In this document: in pieces, positions 7,514 to 15,517 of the stretch
Position numbering within the stretch: position 1 is the stretch's first letter
How the letters are laid out: each line of letters starts with the position of its first letter
From: CAZKCI01 sp964584165
GTDB taxonomy: Bacteria; Auribacterota; Erginobacteria; Erginobacterales; CAZKCI01
Assembly: GCA_964584165.1 (NCBI GenBank)
Contig: CAZOYW010000018.1
Location: 1-54,015 of the forward strand
DNA: 54,015 nt
Direction: 5' to 3'
Position numbers and translations under genes: made by a program
The notes under the pieces: model-generated
What the model was told of the DNA's origin: nothing
The model's input: the letters and a program-made list of their open reading frames with translations, nothing else
Database searches by the model: none

Positions 7514-9223
7514 CTAGCGCCCTCCCGGGGGCATCAGTCTCCGCTCCTTCTCCCGCCTCCGCCGCTCCCTCCGCGAAAGCTTCGGCGGCGGATCGGGGGC
7601 GGCGGCCGGGGCGGCGTCCGCCCGGGCCGCCGCGACCTGGGCGGCGAACTCAGAGAGCTTCCCCTCCTCCAGGAGGCGGCGGACCTCCCGCTTCAGGATC
7701 TTCCCGGTGGCCGTCTTGGGGAGCTCGGGGAGGAAGATCACCTGGTGGGGCACCTTGTAGGGGGCGAGGTGCTCGCGGCAGAAGCGGATCACCTGCAGGG
7801 GATCGACCGCCTCCCCCTCCGCCGCCGCGCAGACCGCCACCGGGATCTCCCCCCGGTGGGGGTCCCGCCTTCCCACCACCGCCACCTCGGCGATCCGAGA
7901 GTCCCGGCGGATCACCTCCTCCACCTCGCGCGGATAGACGTTGCACCCCTTGACCAGGATCAGGTCCTTCAGGCGGTCGAGGATGTAGAGATATCCCTCC
8001 CCGTCCAGCTTGCCGACGTCCCCGGTGAAGAGCCAGCCGTCGCGGACGGCCTCGGCGGTGGCGGCGGGAAGGTTGTAGTAGCCCTTCATCACGTTCGCCC
8101 CCCGGACGATGATCTCGCCCGCCTCCCCCGTCTTCACCTCGCGTTCGTCGCCGTTCACGATCTTGACCTCCACCCCGGGCAGGGGGAGGCCGACCGAGCC
8201 GGGCTTGCGGGCGGCCAGGAGGGGGTTGACCGAGACCACCGGGGTGGCCTCGGTCAGCCCGTAGCCCTCGAGGAGGGGGATCCGGAAGTTTCGCTCGAAA
8301 TTCCCGAGCGTCTCCGGGCTCAAGGGGGCGGAGCCCGAGATGCAGAGGCGGATCTTGAGGAGCCAGGAGAGGAAACGGGGAAGGCGCCGGCGGGAGAGGA
8401 GGGAGAAGATCTGGGGGACGCCGATGAAGATCGTCGGGCGCCGGAGGACCGCCGCCCGAACCACGTTCCGGAAGGGGAGGATGGTCCGGACGAGCACGAT
8501 CCGCCCGCCCAGGAGGGTGGGGATGAAGACGCAAACGGTCAGGGTGAAGGAGTGGAAGAGGGGCAGGACGGCGAGGAAGCTGTCGGAGGGGCGGATGGTG
8601 ATCGCCCGGGCGGATTGCTCGACGTTGGAGAGGATGTTGCGGTGGGTGAGCATCACCCCCTTGGGATTACCGGTGGTCCCCGAGGTGTAGATCAGGCAGG
8701 CGAGATCGTCCCCGGAGCGGGCCCGGTCCACGTTCTCGGCCGAGCCGCGCGACAGGAGGTCGCGGTAGGAAAGGTAGCGCGTCCCGAAGGCCGCCCGGAG
8801 AGAGGAGGCGGCCGCGCTCCCCTCTCCCCCCTCCTCGAGGACGATCAGCGTCTCCAGGGCGCTGAGGCGGTCCTTCAGGTAGAGAAGCTCGCGGGCGAAG
8901 TCCAGCGACGAGATGAGGATCCGGGCCCGGCAGTCGTTCAGGATGTAGGCCAGCTCCTCCCCGATCAGGAAGACGTTCAGGGGGACGGCCACCGCGGCCG
9001 CCTTGAGCGCGGCCCAGACCGAGACGATGAACTCCGGGCAGTTGCGCAGGAGGATCCCGATCTTTTCATCCCGCCCCGCGTAGAGGGGGCCGACCAGCCG
9101 CTGGGCGAGGCGGTTGATCTCGCCGTTCAGCCCGGCGAAGGAGTATCTCCGCTTTTCGAAGACCAGCGCCGGGGCGTCCGGCTGGCGGGCGACGGTCTCC
9201 TCGAACTTGGCGATCAGGGACAT
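7514..9223 (-). CDS. AMP-forming acyl-CoA synthetase (long-chain fatty acid-CoA ligase-like)
   Basis: A member of the ANL superfamily that activates a carboxylic acid, probably a fatty acid, as acyl-adenylate and then thioester. The 569 aa show the P-loop-like IYTSGTTGNPKGVMLTH, the LPLFHSF block, the GYGLTEATPVV adenine motif, the WLFTGDVG aspartate motif, LKDLILVKGCNVYPREVE (hinge) and the catalytic-lysine end PKTATGKILKREV. The C-terminus carries about 35 extra residues, Ala/Pro-rich then very basic (SRRERRRREKERR). The substrate cannot be told from sequence. The ATG at 9223 has no clear Shine-Dalgarno sequence. Acyl-activating enzymes work with ceramide-synthesis genes in other bacteria, but this gene is 34 kb from the trio described below. 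Confidence 0.92.
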   Translation of the reverse strand: MSLIAKFEETVARQPDAPALVFEKRRYSFAGLNGEINRLAQRLVGPLYAGRDEKIGILLRNCPEFIVSVWAALKAAAVAVPLNVFLIGEELAYILNDCRARILISSLDFARELLYLKDRLSALETLIVLEEGGEGSAAASSLRAAFGTRYLSYRDLLSRGSAENVDRARSGDDLACLIYTSGTTGNPKGVMLTHRNILSNVEQSARAITIRPSDSFLAVLPLFHSFTLTVCVFIPTLLGGRIVLVRTILPFRNVVRAAVLRRPTIFIGVPQIFSLLSRRRLPRFLSWLLKIRLCISGSAPLSPETLGNFERNFRIPLLEGYGLTEATPVVSVNPLLAARKPGSVGLPLPGVEVKIVNGDEREVKTGEAGEIIVRGANVMKGYYNLPAATAEAVRDGWLFTGDVGKLDGEGYLYILDRLKDLILVKGCNVYPREVEEVIRRDSRIAEVAVVGRRDPHRGEIPVAVCAAAEGEAVDPLQVIRFCREHLAPYKVPHQVIFLPELPKTATGKILKREVRRLLEEGKLSEFAAQVAAARADAAPAAAPDPPPKLSRRERRRREKERRLMPPGGR

Positions 9224-9305
9224 CTATAAGGAGCAGGGAGTAGGGAGTGGATGATAACCCGGCTGGGAAATCATTGATCCGTTGAGCCCTTGAACCTTTC
9301 TCTGG

Positions 9306-9791
9306 TCACTCGATGATCCGGTACGAAGAGCGCGCCAGCTCCGGGAGGATCGCGTTCCGCTCCAGGCGGAACTCCTCGATCAGCGCGGAGGAAGGGAGGC
9401 GCGCGGTGGCGAACCCGTCCGGGCCGCCGAGGGCGACCACGGCGTAGGCCTGCCGCGGGGCCAGGGGGAAGAAACCGACGAATTCGCTCGGCCCTTTCGC
9501 CCGGTGCCCGCTCAGGCGGCGGACCGGGTTGCGGGAGCGGGGCAGGAAGAGCACCGGGTCGGAGGCGAGGAGGCGCTTCTGGCCGTCGTAGAACCAGGCG
9601 GACCAGCCGAGCTCGCGGACGAGTCCCGTCCGGACCACGGCGAACTTGACCTCCAGTACCTCGCTTCCGGGGATGGCCTCCGGGTAGGGGTTGGCGATGA
9701 TCCGGATCCGGTGGATCCGGCAGGCCTCCCCCGCCCGGGCGGCGGCGGGGAGGAGGCAGAGGAGCAGGGCGGCCGCGCACAGCTTTCTCAT
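9306..9791 (-). CDS. Secreted hypothetical protein
   Basis: A 161-aa protein with a clear signal peptide (MRKLCAAALLLCLLPAAARA-GEA). The mature part looks beta-rich: RIIANPYPEAIPGSEVLEVKF, then LGWSAWFYDGQKRLL, then FVGFFPLAPRQAYAVVALGG. It contains one mature-region cysteine near the N-terminus. I recognise no family. The ATG is at 9791. It lies between the RlpA-like gene and the acyl-CoA synthetase on the same strand. Confidence 0.72.
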   Translation of the reverse strand: MRKLCAAALLLCLLPAAARAGEACRIHRIRIIANPYPEAIPGSEVLEVKFAVVRTGLVRELGWSAWFYDGQKRLLASDPVLFLPRSRNPVRRLSGHRAKGPSEFVGFFPLAPRQAYAVVALGGPDGFATARLPSSALIEEFRLERNAILPELARSSYRIIE

Positions 9792-9892
9792 GGCGAATCA
9801 ATCCTTGTGGTTAGAGATCGGTTCCCTTGCATACCATATCCGGGAGGATGGGGGAAGGGCGTTTTACGGCGCGCGACAGGCCATCCCCGATC

Positions 9893-10339
9893 CTAGCGTT
9901 CCAGGCGTTCGATCCGGATCCGGGAGACTCCGTTCTCCTTGATCCCCAGGACGTGGGCGGCGAGGTAGGAGAGGTCGAGGGTCCGGGTGGGGTGGGGCCG
10001 GAGGGGGCGGATCACCCGCCCGCGCCGGTCGGTCTGGTAGGGGCCCCGGTCGGTGACCTGCACGATCACCTGGCGCCCGCTCGAGAGGTCGGTGACCCTA
10101 AGCCAGGAGCCGAGCGGGAGCGTGCGGTGGGCGGCGGTGAAGGAGAGCATGTTGAAGCGGCCGCCCGAGGCGGTCAGCCGGCCGTGGAACGCCCCCCCGT
10201 ACCAGGAGGTGACGATCTCCTCGACGCCGGCCACCCGGAAGCGCGGGAGGAGGAGGCTGAGGAGGAAGGCGGCGAGCAGAAGCAGGAAGAAGCAAGCGCC
10301 GGTATATCGACGCATGAAGCGCATAGTTTCACTCGCCAT
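9893..10339 (-). CDS. rlpA: RlpA-like double-psi beta-barrel protein
   Basis: Related to RlpA, a septal-ring protein/lytic transglycosylase that acts on denuded glycan strands. The 148-aa protein has an N-terminal membrane anchor (about residues 12-34) rather than a lipobox, then the family core: SWYGGAFHGRLTASGGRFNM, AAHRTLPLGSWLRV, VQVTDRGPY and LDLSYLAAHVLGI. It has no SPOR domain. The ATG at 10339 is preferred; a TTG two codons upstream is possible. Its position just after the division cluster and a metalloprotease-like gene suggests a cell-wall or septation role. That role is inferred. Confidence 0.9.
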   Translation of the reverse strand: MASETMRFMRRYTGACFFLLLLAAFLLSLLLPRFRVAGVEEIVTSWYGGAFHGRLTASGGRFNMLSFTAAHRTLPLGSWLRVTDLSSGRQVIVQVTDRGPYQTDRRGRVIRPLRPHPTRTLDLSYLAAHVLGIKENGVSRIRIERLER

Positions 10340-10363
10340 AGACAACTTCCGCCGATGGGCGAA

Positions 10364-10458
10364 GGTTAGGAAGTGGGTTTAGTCGATGGGCGAGGTCTGT
10401 GGTGTGGGGCCCGGCCGCACCATCTTCTTACCCCATTCACCAGTCCCACTTCCTAACC
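10364..10458. repeat. Inverted repeat ending exactly at the stop codon of the next gene
   Basis: GGTTAGGAAGTGGG (10364-10377) and CCCACTTCCTAACC (10445-10458) are 14-bp perfect complements, 67 bases apart. The right arm abuts the TAG of the metalloprotease-like gene (10459). A partly similar GGGTTAGGGCTGGG string occurs near 19552 after ftsW's start side. Confidence 0.7.
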
Positions 10459-11172
10459 CTAACCTATCACATCCTCTATCCGAGACCGGCACCAGTCGGA
10501 GCAGGAGCGGAGGAAGGCGGGAGCGTGGTCAAAGAGGAAGCGGTAGGTGTCGCGGATCCCGCTCCAGAGATCGGCGAAGAAGCCGCCGTAGGTGACCGCG
10601 GGGGAGACGAAGATGACCAGGCAGGCGAGAGCGACCACGTTGGCGAAGTAGATCAGGGGCAGGGAGAAGACCGCGCCGGTCGCGCCGATGTCGGGCTGGC
10701 CCTGGAAGAGGACGTAGATGGTGAAGGTGATGTGGAAGGCCCAGGTGAAGCCGAGGAGGGCGGCGAGGATCCGCATCCCCCCGGGGATGGGGAAGAAGAA
10801 ATCCGTGAGGAGGAAGAGGGGGATGAGGAGGATGCTGTAGATCGGGAAAAAGTAGGGTGCGAGGTAGATCAGGGCGTTGGCCTTGTCCGCCCGCACGCCG
10901 CCGCCGGAAGCGGTGGCGCTGAACTTCTTCACCCGGCCCCCGCAGATCCAGACCCAGAGGGCGTGGGTGAGCTCGTGGCCGAAGACGTAGGTGCGGATCG
11001 GCTGCTGGAAGATCCCGAGCAGGGCGAGGTAGGCGACCAGCCCGGCGAAGAAGTGGTACTCCGTCTTGAGGACGCTCAGGACGTCGCGGCTGAAGACGAC
11101 GGTGGCCGCGACGCAGGCGGGGAGAAGGAGGACGCCGAAGAGGAACTTGAGGCAGCGGACGAGAGAGTCCAT
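10459..11172 (-). CDS. Polytopic membrane protein with HExxH motif (M50-like metalloprotease)
   Basis: A 237-aa protein with about six hydrophobic segments and FGHELTHALW near residue 65 (H66, E67, H70), the zinc-binding signature of M50-type intramembrane proteases. A second polar segment, QGQPDIGATG, lies between later membrane helices and could supply the third ligand (Asp). The family fits PF13398-like peptidase M50 proteins from context and motif. Substrate is unknown. It follows ftsZ by 82 bases on the same strand and precedes the RlpA-like gene, so a link to envelope or division is possible. The ATG is at 11172 with no Shine-Dalgarno sequence; a heptamer repeat array lies immediately upstream. 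Confidence 0.8.
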   Translation of the reverse strand: MDSLVRCLKFLFGVLLLPACVAATVVFSRDVLSVLKTEYHFFAGLVAYLALLGIFQQPIRTYVFGHELTHALWVWICGGRVKKFSATASGGGVRADKANALIYLAPYFFPIYSILLIPLFLLTDFFFPIPGGMRILAALLGFTWAFHITFTIYVLFQGQPDIGATGAVFSLPLIYFANVVALACLVIFVSPAVTYGGFFADLWSGIRDTYRFLFDHAPAFLRSCSDWCRSRIEDVIG

Positions 11173-11180
11173 GGGAGAAG

Positions 11181-11246
11181 CAGTAATCAGTAATCAGTGA
11201 TCAGTGATCAGTGATCAGTTACTGATAACTGATCGCTGATCACTTC
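11181..11246. repeat. Heptanucleotide tandem repeat (CAGTRAT)n with inverted continuation
   Basis: Successive units CAGTAAT, CAGTAAT, CAGTGAT (x3) then the inverted CTGATAACTGATCGCTGATCA. It fills the junction between ftsZ (stop 11255) and the next start (11172). The same heptamer series recurs at 30085-30124. Confidence 0.85.
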
Positions 11247-11254
11247 TTTTCCGT

Positions 11255-12397
11255 TCACTCGATCTTCTCCCCCTTCCGGATGAAGGTGGGGATGTCCAGG
11301 TCCTCGCCCTCGACCATAGTCGGCTCAGCCTCGGAGAAGCGCCCGCGGGTGGAGCGGTTGAAATCGATCTCGGTCTGCCGGGGAGGGTGAATCCGGGCGT
11401 CCTTCACCACCGGCAGGCCGCTCCGGGCGCGCGCGCCCTCGCCGGGGATGCCGCAGGCGAGGAGCGAGACCCGGGTCCGGTCTCCCAGCGCGGGATCCTG
11501 GTGGAGGCTGAAGCCGACCATCGCCTCCTCGTTCAGCATCTCGGTGACCGCGGTGAGCGCCTGGCGGGCCCGCCCCAGGGGGAGGGCCGCGCCGGACTGG
11601 AGCTGGATCAGGCAGCCGCGCACGGCGGCGAGCTCGTCGGCGGAGAGGAAGAGGGAGGAGAGCGCCCCTTTCATGGCCCCCACCAGCTTGAGGGGGTCGG
11701 ACTCCTCGTGGAGGCCGAGCATGGAATCGCCGGGGGCGGAGACGATGTTCTTGAGGAGGGCGCAGTCCCCTCCCCCGGGGGTCGCGGGAGAGGTGAGAAA
11801 GGAGATCAGGCATTCCGTGGCCGCGGTCAGGATCCGGTCGCAGTGGGCGAATCCCTCCTCGCAGGGGGCGTTGTCGTCGAGCCGGCCCACCAGCCGGTCG
11901 AGGGAGAAGGAGATCGGGAAGGCGCCGGCCGAGACGATTCCGGAGAGCCCCTCGCGGTGGCCGGCGGCCTTCCGCCGCCCCTCGAACGCGAAAGGGCGGG
12001 CGACCAGGGTGAGCGTGAAGACGCCCAGCTCCTGGGCCAGCCGGCAGAGCGGGGGCATCACCCCCCCGCCGATGCCGCCGGAGAGCCCGGCCACCGCCAG
12101 CATGACCTCGGTCTCGGCGAGCGCCTTGCGGAGCGCCCCCTCGCCCTCCGCGAAGGCCTCCGCCCCCAGGGCCGCGTCCCCGCCGGTCCCCCTCCCCCGG
12201 GTCAGCTTCTTCCCGACGTGAACCCGCAAGGACGAGGCGGCCAGGACCAGGGACTGGAGGTCGGCGTCGACCGCGACGGTCTTCACCCTCCTCCGGATCT
12301 CGGGGCTGACCCGGCTGACCGTGGCGATCCCGAAGTTCCCCACCCCCCAGAGGGCGATCCTCTCCCGGGTCGTCGTGCTTTCCGTCGTCTCGCTCAT
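11255..12397 (-). CDS. ftsZ: Divergent FtsZ with degenerate GTPase signature
   Basis: Homologue of the tubulin-like Z-ring GTPase, 380 aa. Alignable landmarks are VAVDADLQSLVLA, VGKKLTRGRGTGGD, VAGLSGGIGGGVMPP, LVARPFAFEGRRK, the DPALGDRTRVSLLACG strand and the C-terminal LDIPTFIRK tail that normally binds FtsA. However, the signature GGGTGTG is SGGIGGG (residues 106-112), the first glycine loop GVGGGG is GVGNFG, and the T7 loop NxDFADV reads GGDCALL (209-215), keeping one aspartate (D211) but replacing the second by L214. These residues bind or hydrolyse GTP in known FtsZ, so activity is doubtful. The ATG at 12397 has a strong AGGAGGAG site. It is the last core gene of the dcw cluster, 48 bases after ftsA. 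Confidence 0.87.
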   Translation of the reverse strand: MSETTESTTTRERIALWGVGNFGIATVSRVSPEIRRRVKTVAVDADLQSLVLAASSLRVHVGKKLTRGRGTGGDAALGAEAFAEGEGALRKALAETEVMLAVAGLSGGIGGGVMPPLCRLAQELGVFTLTLVARPFAFEGRRKAAGHREGLSGIVSAGAFPISFSLDRLVGRLDDNAPCEEGFAHCDRILTAATECLISFLTSPATPGGGDCALLKNIVSAPGDSMLGLHEESDPLKLVGAMKGALSSLFLSADELAAVRGCLIQLQSGAALPLGRARQALTAVTEMLNEEAMVGFSLHQDPALGDRTRVSLLACGIPGEGARARSGLPVVKDARIHPPRQTEIDFNRSTRGRFSEAEPTMVEGEDLDIPTFIRKGEKIE

Positions 12398-12445
12398 CTC
12401 ATCTCCTCCTCGGGCTTAAGCCTGGAACGGATCCGCAATCCGCGA

Positions 12446-13666
12446 TCAGAAATATTTCCCCAGCCAATCCTTGACCATGGACCAGGCGGGGCCGCCCCGC
12501 TCCTTGGCGCGGGACGATCCCGCTTCCCGGGCCTGGAAGCCGTAGGCCGCCAAGCCCGCCGGCGCGGTGAAGAGCGGGCTGTCGATGATCTCGGAGAGGC
12601 CCGTGACGCCGCGGGGACGGCCCACCCGCGCCGGCACCTCCAGGACCCGCTCGGCCAGGGCGACCGCCCCGGGGAGGAGGGCGCCCCCGCCGGTGAGGAC
12701 CGCCCCCGAACCCAGCCCCCGGCCGATCTCCGCCCCCGCCGCGCCCCGGCGCACCAGCGAGAAGATCTCCTCCAGGCGGAGCTCGATGATCCGGGAGACC
12801 CGGGCGCGGGGGATCGCGAGCGGCGCGCGACCCAGGCCGGCGGGGAGGGCCAGCGTCTCCGCCGCTCCCTCCGGTCCGCAGCCCGCCTTCTGCTTGAGTT
12901 CCTCCGCCTGGCCCTGGAGGATCTTCAGGCCGATGGAGAGGTCGTTGGTGATGTGGTCGCCGCCCACGCCGAGGACGCTCATCGCCTGGAGGACCTCGTC
13001 CCGGTAGCAGAGGCAGGACGTGGTCCCCGCTCCGAGATCGATGAGGAGGACGCCCGACTTCTGCTCCTCCGCCCGGAGGGTGGAGAGGCTGACCGCGAGC
13101 GGCTCGGGGATGTAGTCCTCCACCGTGAGTCCGGCCTGGTTGACGCTTTTGATCAGGTTCTGGACCGAGGCCAGACGGGCGGTGACGATGAGCACGCGCG
13201 CCGCCAGGCGGGACCCGTGGAGCCCCTCGGGGTTGGCCACCCGTTCGCCGTCGTCCACCGCGAAATCCTCCGGGATGACGTCGATCGTCTCCCGCTCGGG
13301 GGGGACGGCCGTCATCCCCGCGGCCGAGAGCGCCCGCTCCATGTCCCGCGAGGAGATCCCCGCCGAGGGGCGGGAGACCGGGATGACCGCCCGGCCGACC
13401 TGGGCCTCCAGAGAGGCGCCGCCCACCCCGAGGAAGACCGAGCGGATCGGCCGGTTGCAGACCTTCTCCGCCGCCGCCACCGCCTTCTCCACCGATCCGG
13501 TCACCCCTTCCACGTTGGTGACCTCGCCCTTGCGGATCCCGGCTGTGGAGTGGACCCCCACGCCGATCACCCGGGCCCCGCCGCGCTCGTCCCGTTCGGC
13601 GACCAGGGCGGCGACCTTGGAGGTCCCGACGGCCAGGGCCGCCACCGTCTCGGCATCGTGGCTCAT
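12446..13666 (-). CDS. ftsA: Cell division protein FtsA
   Basis: Actin-like ATPase that anchors FtsZ to the membrane. The protein has 406 aa. Visible elements are the phosphate-1 loop VGTSKVAALVAE, the 1C subdomain region (IGVGVHSTAGIRKGEVTN... RETIDVIPEDFAVDD), phosphate-2 DLGAGTTSCL, the adenosine loop GAVLTGGGALLPG and the C-terminal amphipathic membrane helix WSMVKDWLGKYF. The residue before VGTSK, normally Asp or Glu, is Ala. The start is the ATG at 13666, 4 bases after ftsQ, with AGGA upstream. It is paired with an unusual FtsZ. Confidence 0.95.
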   Translation of the reverse strand: MSHDAETVAALAVGTSKVAALVAERDERGGARVIGVGVHSTAGIRKGEVTNVEGVTGSVEKAVAAAEKVCNRPIRSVFLGVGGASLEAQVGRAVIPVSRPSAGISSRDMERALSAAGMTAVPPERETIDVIPEDFAVDDGERVANPEGLHGSRLAARVLIVTARLASVQNLIKSVNQAGLTVEDYIPEPLAVSLSTLRAEEQKSGVLLIDLGAGTTSCLCYRDEVLQAMSVLGVGGDHITNDLSIGLKILQGQAEELKQKAGCGPEGAAETLALPAGLGRAPLAIPRARVSRIIELRLEEIFSLVRRGAAGAEIGRGLGSGAVLTGGGALLPGAVALAERVLEVPARVGRPRGVTGLSEIIDSPLFTAPAGLAAYGFQAREAGSSRAKERGGPAWSMVKDWLGKYF

Positions 13667-13670
13667 GGCG

Positions 13671-14486
13671 TCATTCCTGTTCGAAGGTGACCGGGACTTC
13701 CGCGTAGCGGAGGTCGATCGAGCGGGCCGCGGGGTGGGACGCGAGATGGGGGAGGACGACCTCCAGGCGCCCGATCTGGGCGGCGAGATCGTCCCGGGCC
13801 AGCGTGACCTCCAGGTTCTGGGCGGTGCGCAGGACGATGGTCTCGGAATCGGAGGCGTCCATCTCGCTCACGGAAACGTAGGAGCTGATGCCGCGCTGGT
13901 CCATGGCCTTCAGGATCGCGAGCACGCTCTCGCCGTCGGCGGGAGGGTAGATCAGGCCGTCCTTGATCTTCACTCCGGTGATCACCGGAAGGCCGGAGAC
14001 GGCCGCCTCCTTGCGATCCCTAAGGACCACGCCCCGGTCGTCCACGGTGTAGTAGCGCCCGAACTTGACCCGGGCGCGCGGCTCGCGCTCGAAGACCCGG
14101 ATCCGGACGGTGTCGGGGAAGACCCTCTCCAGGGCGGCGTCCCGGATGTTCACTTCCGAGGCGAGGCGGCGGCGGCCGCCCTCCAGGTCCATCCGGAAGA
14201 TGTTCTCGCCGGGAGCGACCTGGGCCATGGCCACGATCTCGGAGGGGGCGTAGGAGTGCTCGTTGACCACCTCGATCCTGGCCACCCGGAAGTACGGAGA
14301 GTGGTCGAGGAACCACCAGCCGCCGCCGGCGAGGAGGGCGAAGATGGCCACGGGGAGGAGAACGGGGAGGAGGCGGGGCGGCCCGGCGCGGGCGGCGCCG
14401 TTGCGCCGCTTCTTCTTCACGGCCACGTTCAGCGAAAAGCGGGGGCGGGAGCGCCGGAAGGCGGCGCGCAGGGTGAGCCATTTCAT
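13671..14486 (-). CDS. ftsQ: Cell division protein FtsQ/DivIB
   Basis: A bitopic inner-membrane protein of the FtsQBL divisome complex, 271 aa. It has a basic cytoplasmic N-terminus (RRSRPRF...KKKRRNGAARAG), one membrane segment (about residues 36-58), a POTRA domain beginning YFRVARIEVVNEHSYAPSEIV and an FtsQ domain ending in YAEVPVTFEQE. The ATG at 14486 is preferred because AAAGGA lies 8 nt upstream; an in-frame start at 14543 would add 19 residues. It sits between ddl and ftsA, the normal place. Confidence 0.93.
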   Translation of the reverse strand: MKWLTLRAAFRRSRPRFSLNVAVKKKRRNGAARAGPPRLLPVLLPVAIFALLAGGGWWFLDHSPYFRVARIEVVNEHSYAPSEIVAMAQVAPGENIFRMDLEGGRRRLASEVNIRDAALERVFPDTVRIRVFEREPRARVKFGRYYTVDDRGVVLRDRKEAAVSGLPVITGVKIKDGLIYPPADGESVLAILKAMDQRGISSYVSVSEMDASDSETIVLRTAQNLEVTLARDDLAAQIGRLEVVLPHLASHPAARSIDLRYAEVPVTFEQE

Positions 14487-14543
14487 CGTCTGTTCCTTTC
14501 TCTCTTCATCGACTGGAACGTCGGGGGGCCGTTCGATCCGCAA

Positions 14544-15488
14544 TCAGCGATCGATAATCCGCGGCGGGACTTGGTGCCTGGCCAAAGCCAGGGCGAGCAG
14601 CTTCAGGCAGAGGTCGGGGAAGGCGATCCCGGCCGCGGCCGCCGCCCGCGGGAAAAGCGACTGGTCGGTGAAACCCGGGATGGTGTTCACCTCCAGGACG
14701 TAGGGGACGCCGTCCGTCCCCAGGATGATGTCGACCCGCGAGTAGGCGTAGCAGCCGAGCGCCCGGTGCGCGCGCTCTCCCGCCTCCTGGATCGCCCGGT
14801 AGCGAGGGGCCGGCTCGGGATCGAAAAGGCTGTAATCGGTGAGCCCCGGCGTGTACTTGGCTTCGAAGCTGAAGTGGCCCTTCCGGGGGGCGATCCGGAT
14901 CACGGGCAGGGCCTTCTCCTCCAGGACGGCCACGGTCAGCTCCTCCCCTTCGATGAACCGCTCGACCAGGATCTCGGGGTCGTGGCGGCGGGCCGAGGCG
15001 CAGGCGCGGCGGTAATCTTGCGCCCCCGCGGCGACGGAGAGGCCGATCGAGGAGCCCTCCGAGGAGGGCTTCACCACCACCGGGCCGGGGAAGGGGGGGG
15101 CGCCGATCTCCTCCCCGGGGCCGATCGCCCGCCCGGGGGGGACGCGGAGCCCGGCGACGACGAAGCGCTCCCGGGCGAGGATCTTGTTCATGGCCAGCCG
15201 GCTCGCTTCCACGCCCGACCCGGTGTAGGGGATGGCGCGCTCTTCGAGGAGCGCCTGGACCTGGCCGTCCTCGCCGAAACGTCCGTGGAGGGCGATGAAG
15301 ACGACATCCGGGCGGACGGCGTCAAGGCCGGCGGCCACCTCCTCCCTCTCCCCGATCTCCGTCACGGAGACCCCGCGGGAACGCAGGGCGGCGGCGACCG
15401 CCCGCCCGGTCTTGAGCGAGATCTTCCGCTCGGCCGAAGGACCGCCCAGAAGAACGGCGACCTGGAGCTTCTGGATTTCTTCGTGCAT
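14544..15488 (-). CDS. ddl: D-alanine--D-alanine ligase
   Basis: Makes the D-Ala-D-Ala dipeptide for peptidoglycan precursors. The protein has 314 aa and an ATP-grasp fold: VLLGGPSAERKISLKTG (N-terminal substrate loop), ALHGRFGEDGQVQ, VVKPSSEGSSIGLS (ATP), LVERFIEGEELTVAVL, and the metal/active-site EVNTIPGFTDQSLFP. The ATG at 15488 is chosen. A GTG at 15521 would overlap the murC stop (GTGA) and add 11 residues; neither has a clear Shine-Dalgarno sequence. murC and ddl are adjacent with no murB between them. Confidence 0.96.
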   Translation of the reverse strand: MHEEIQKLQVAVLLGGPSAERKISLKTGRAVAAALRSRGVSVTEIGEREEVAAGLDAVRPDVVFIALHGRFGEDGQVQALLEERAIPYTGSGVEASRLAMNKILARERFVVAGLRVPPGRAIGPGEEIGAPPFPGPVVVKPSSEGSSIGLSVAAGAQDYRRACASARRHDPEILVERFIEGEELTVAVLEEKALPVIRIAPRKGHFSFEAKYTPGLTDYSLFDPEPAPRYRAIQEAGERAHRALGCYAYSRVDIILGTDGVPYVLEVNTIPGFTDQSLFPRAAAAAGIAFPDLCLKLLALALARHQVPPRIIDR

Positions 15489-15517
15489 GCGCGATTCGCG
15501 TTTGGCGCCCTTAAGGC

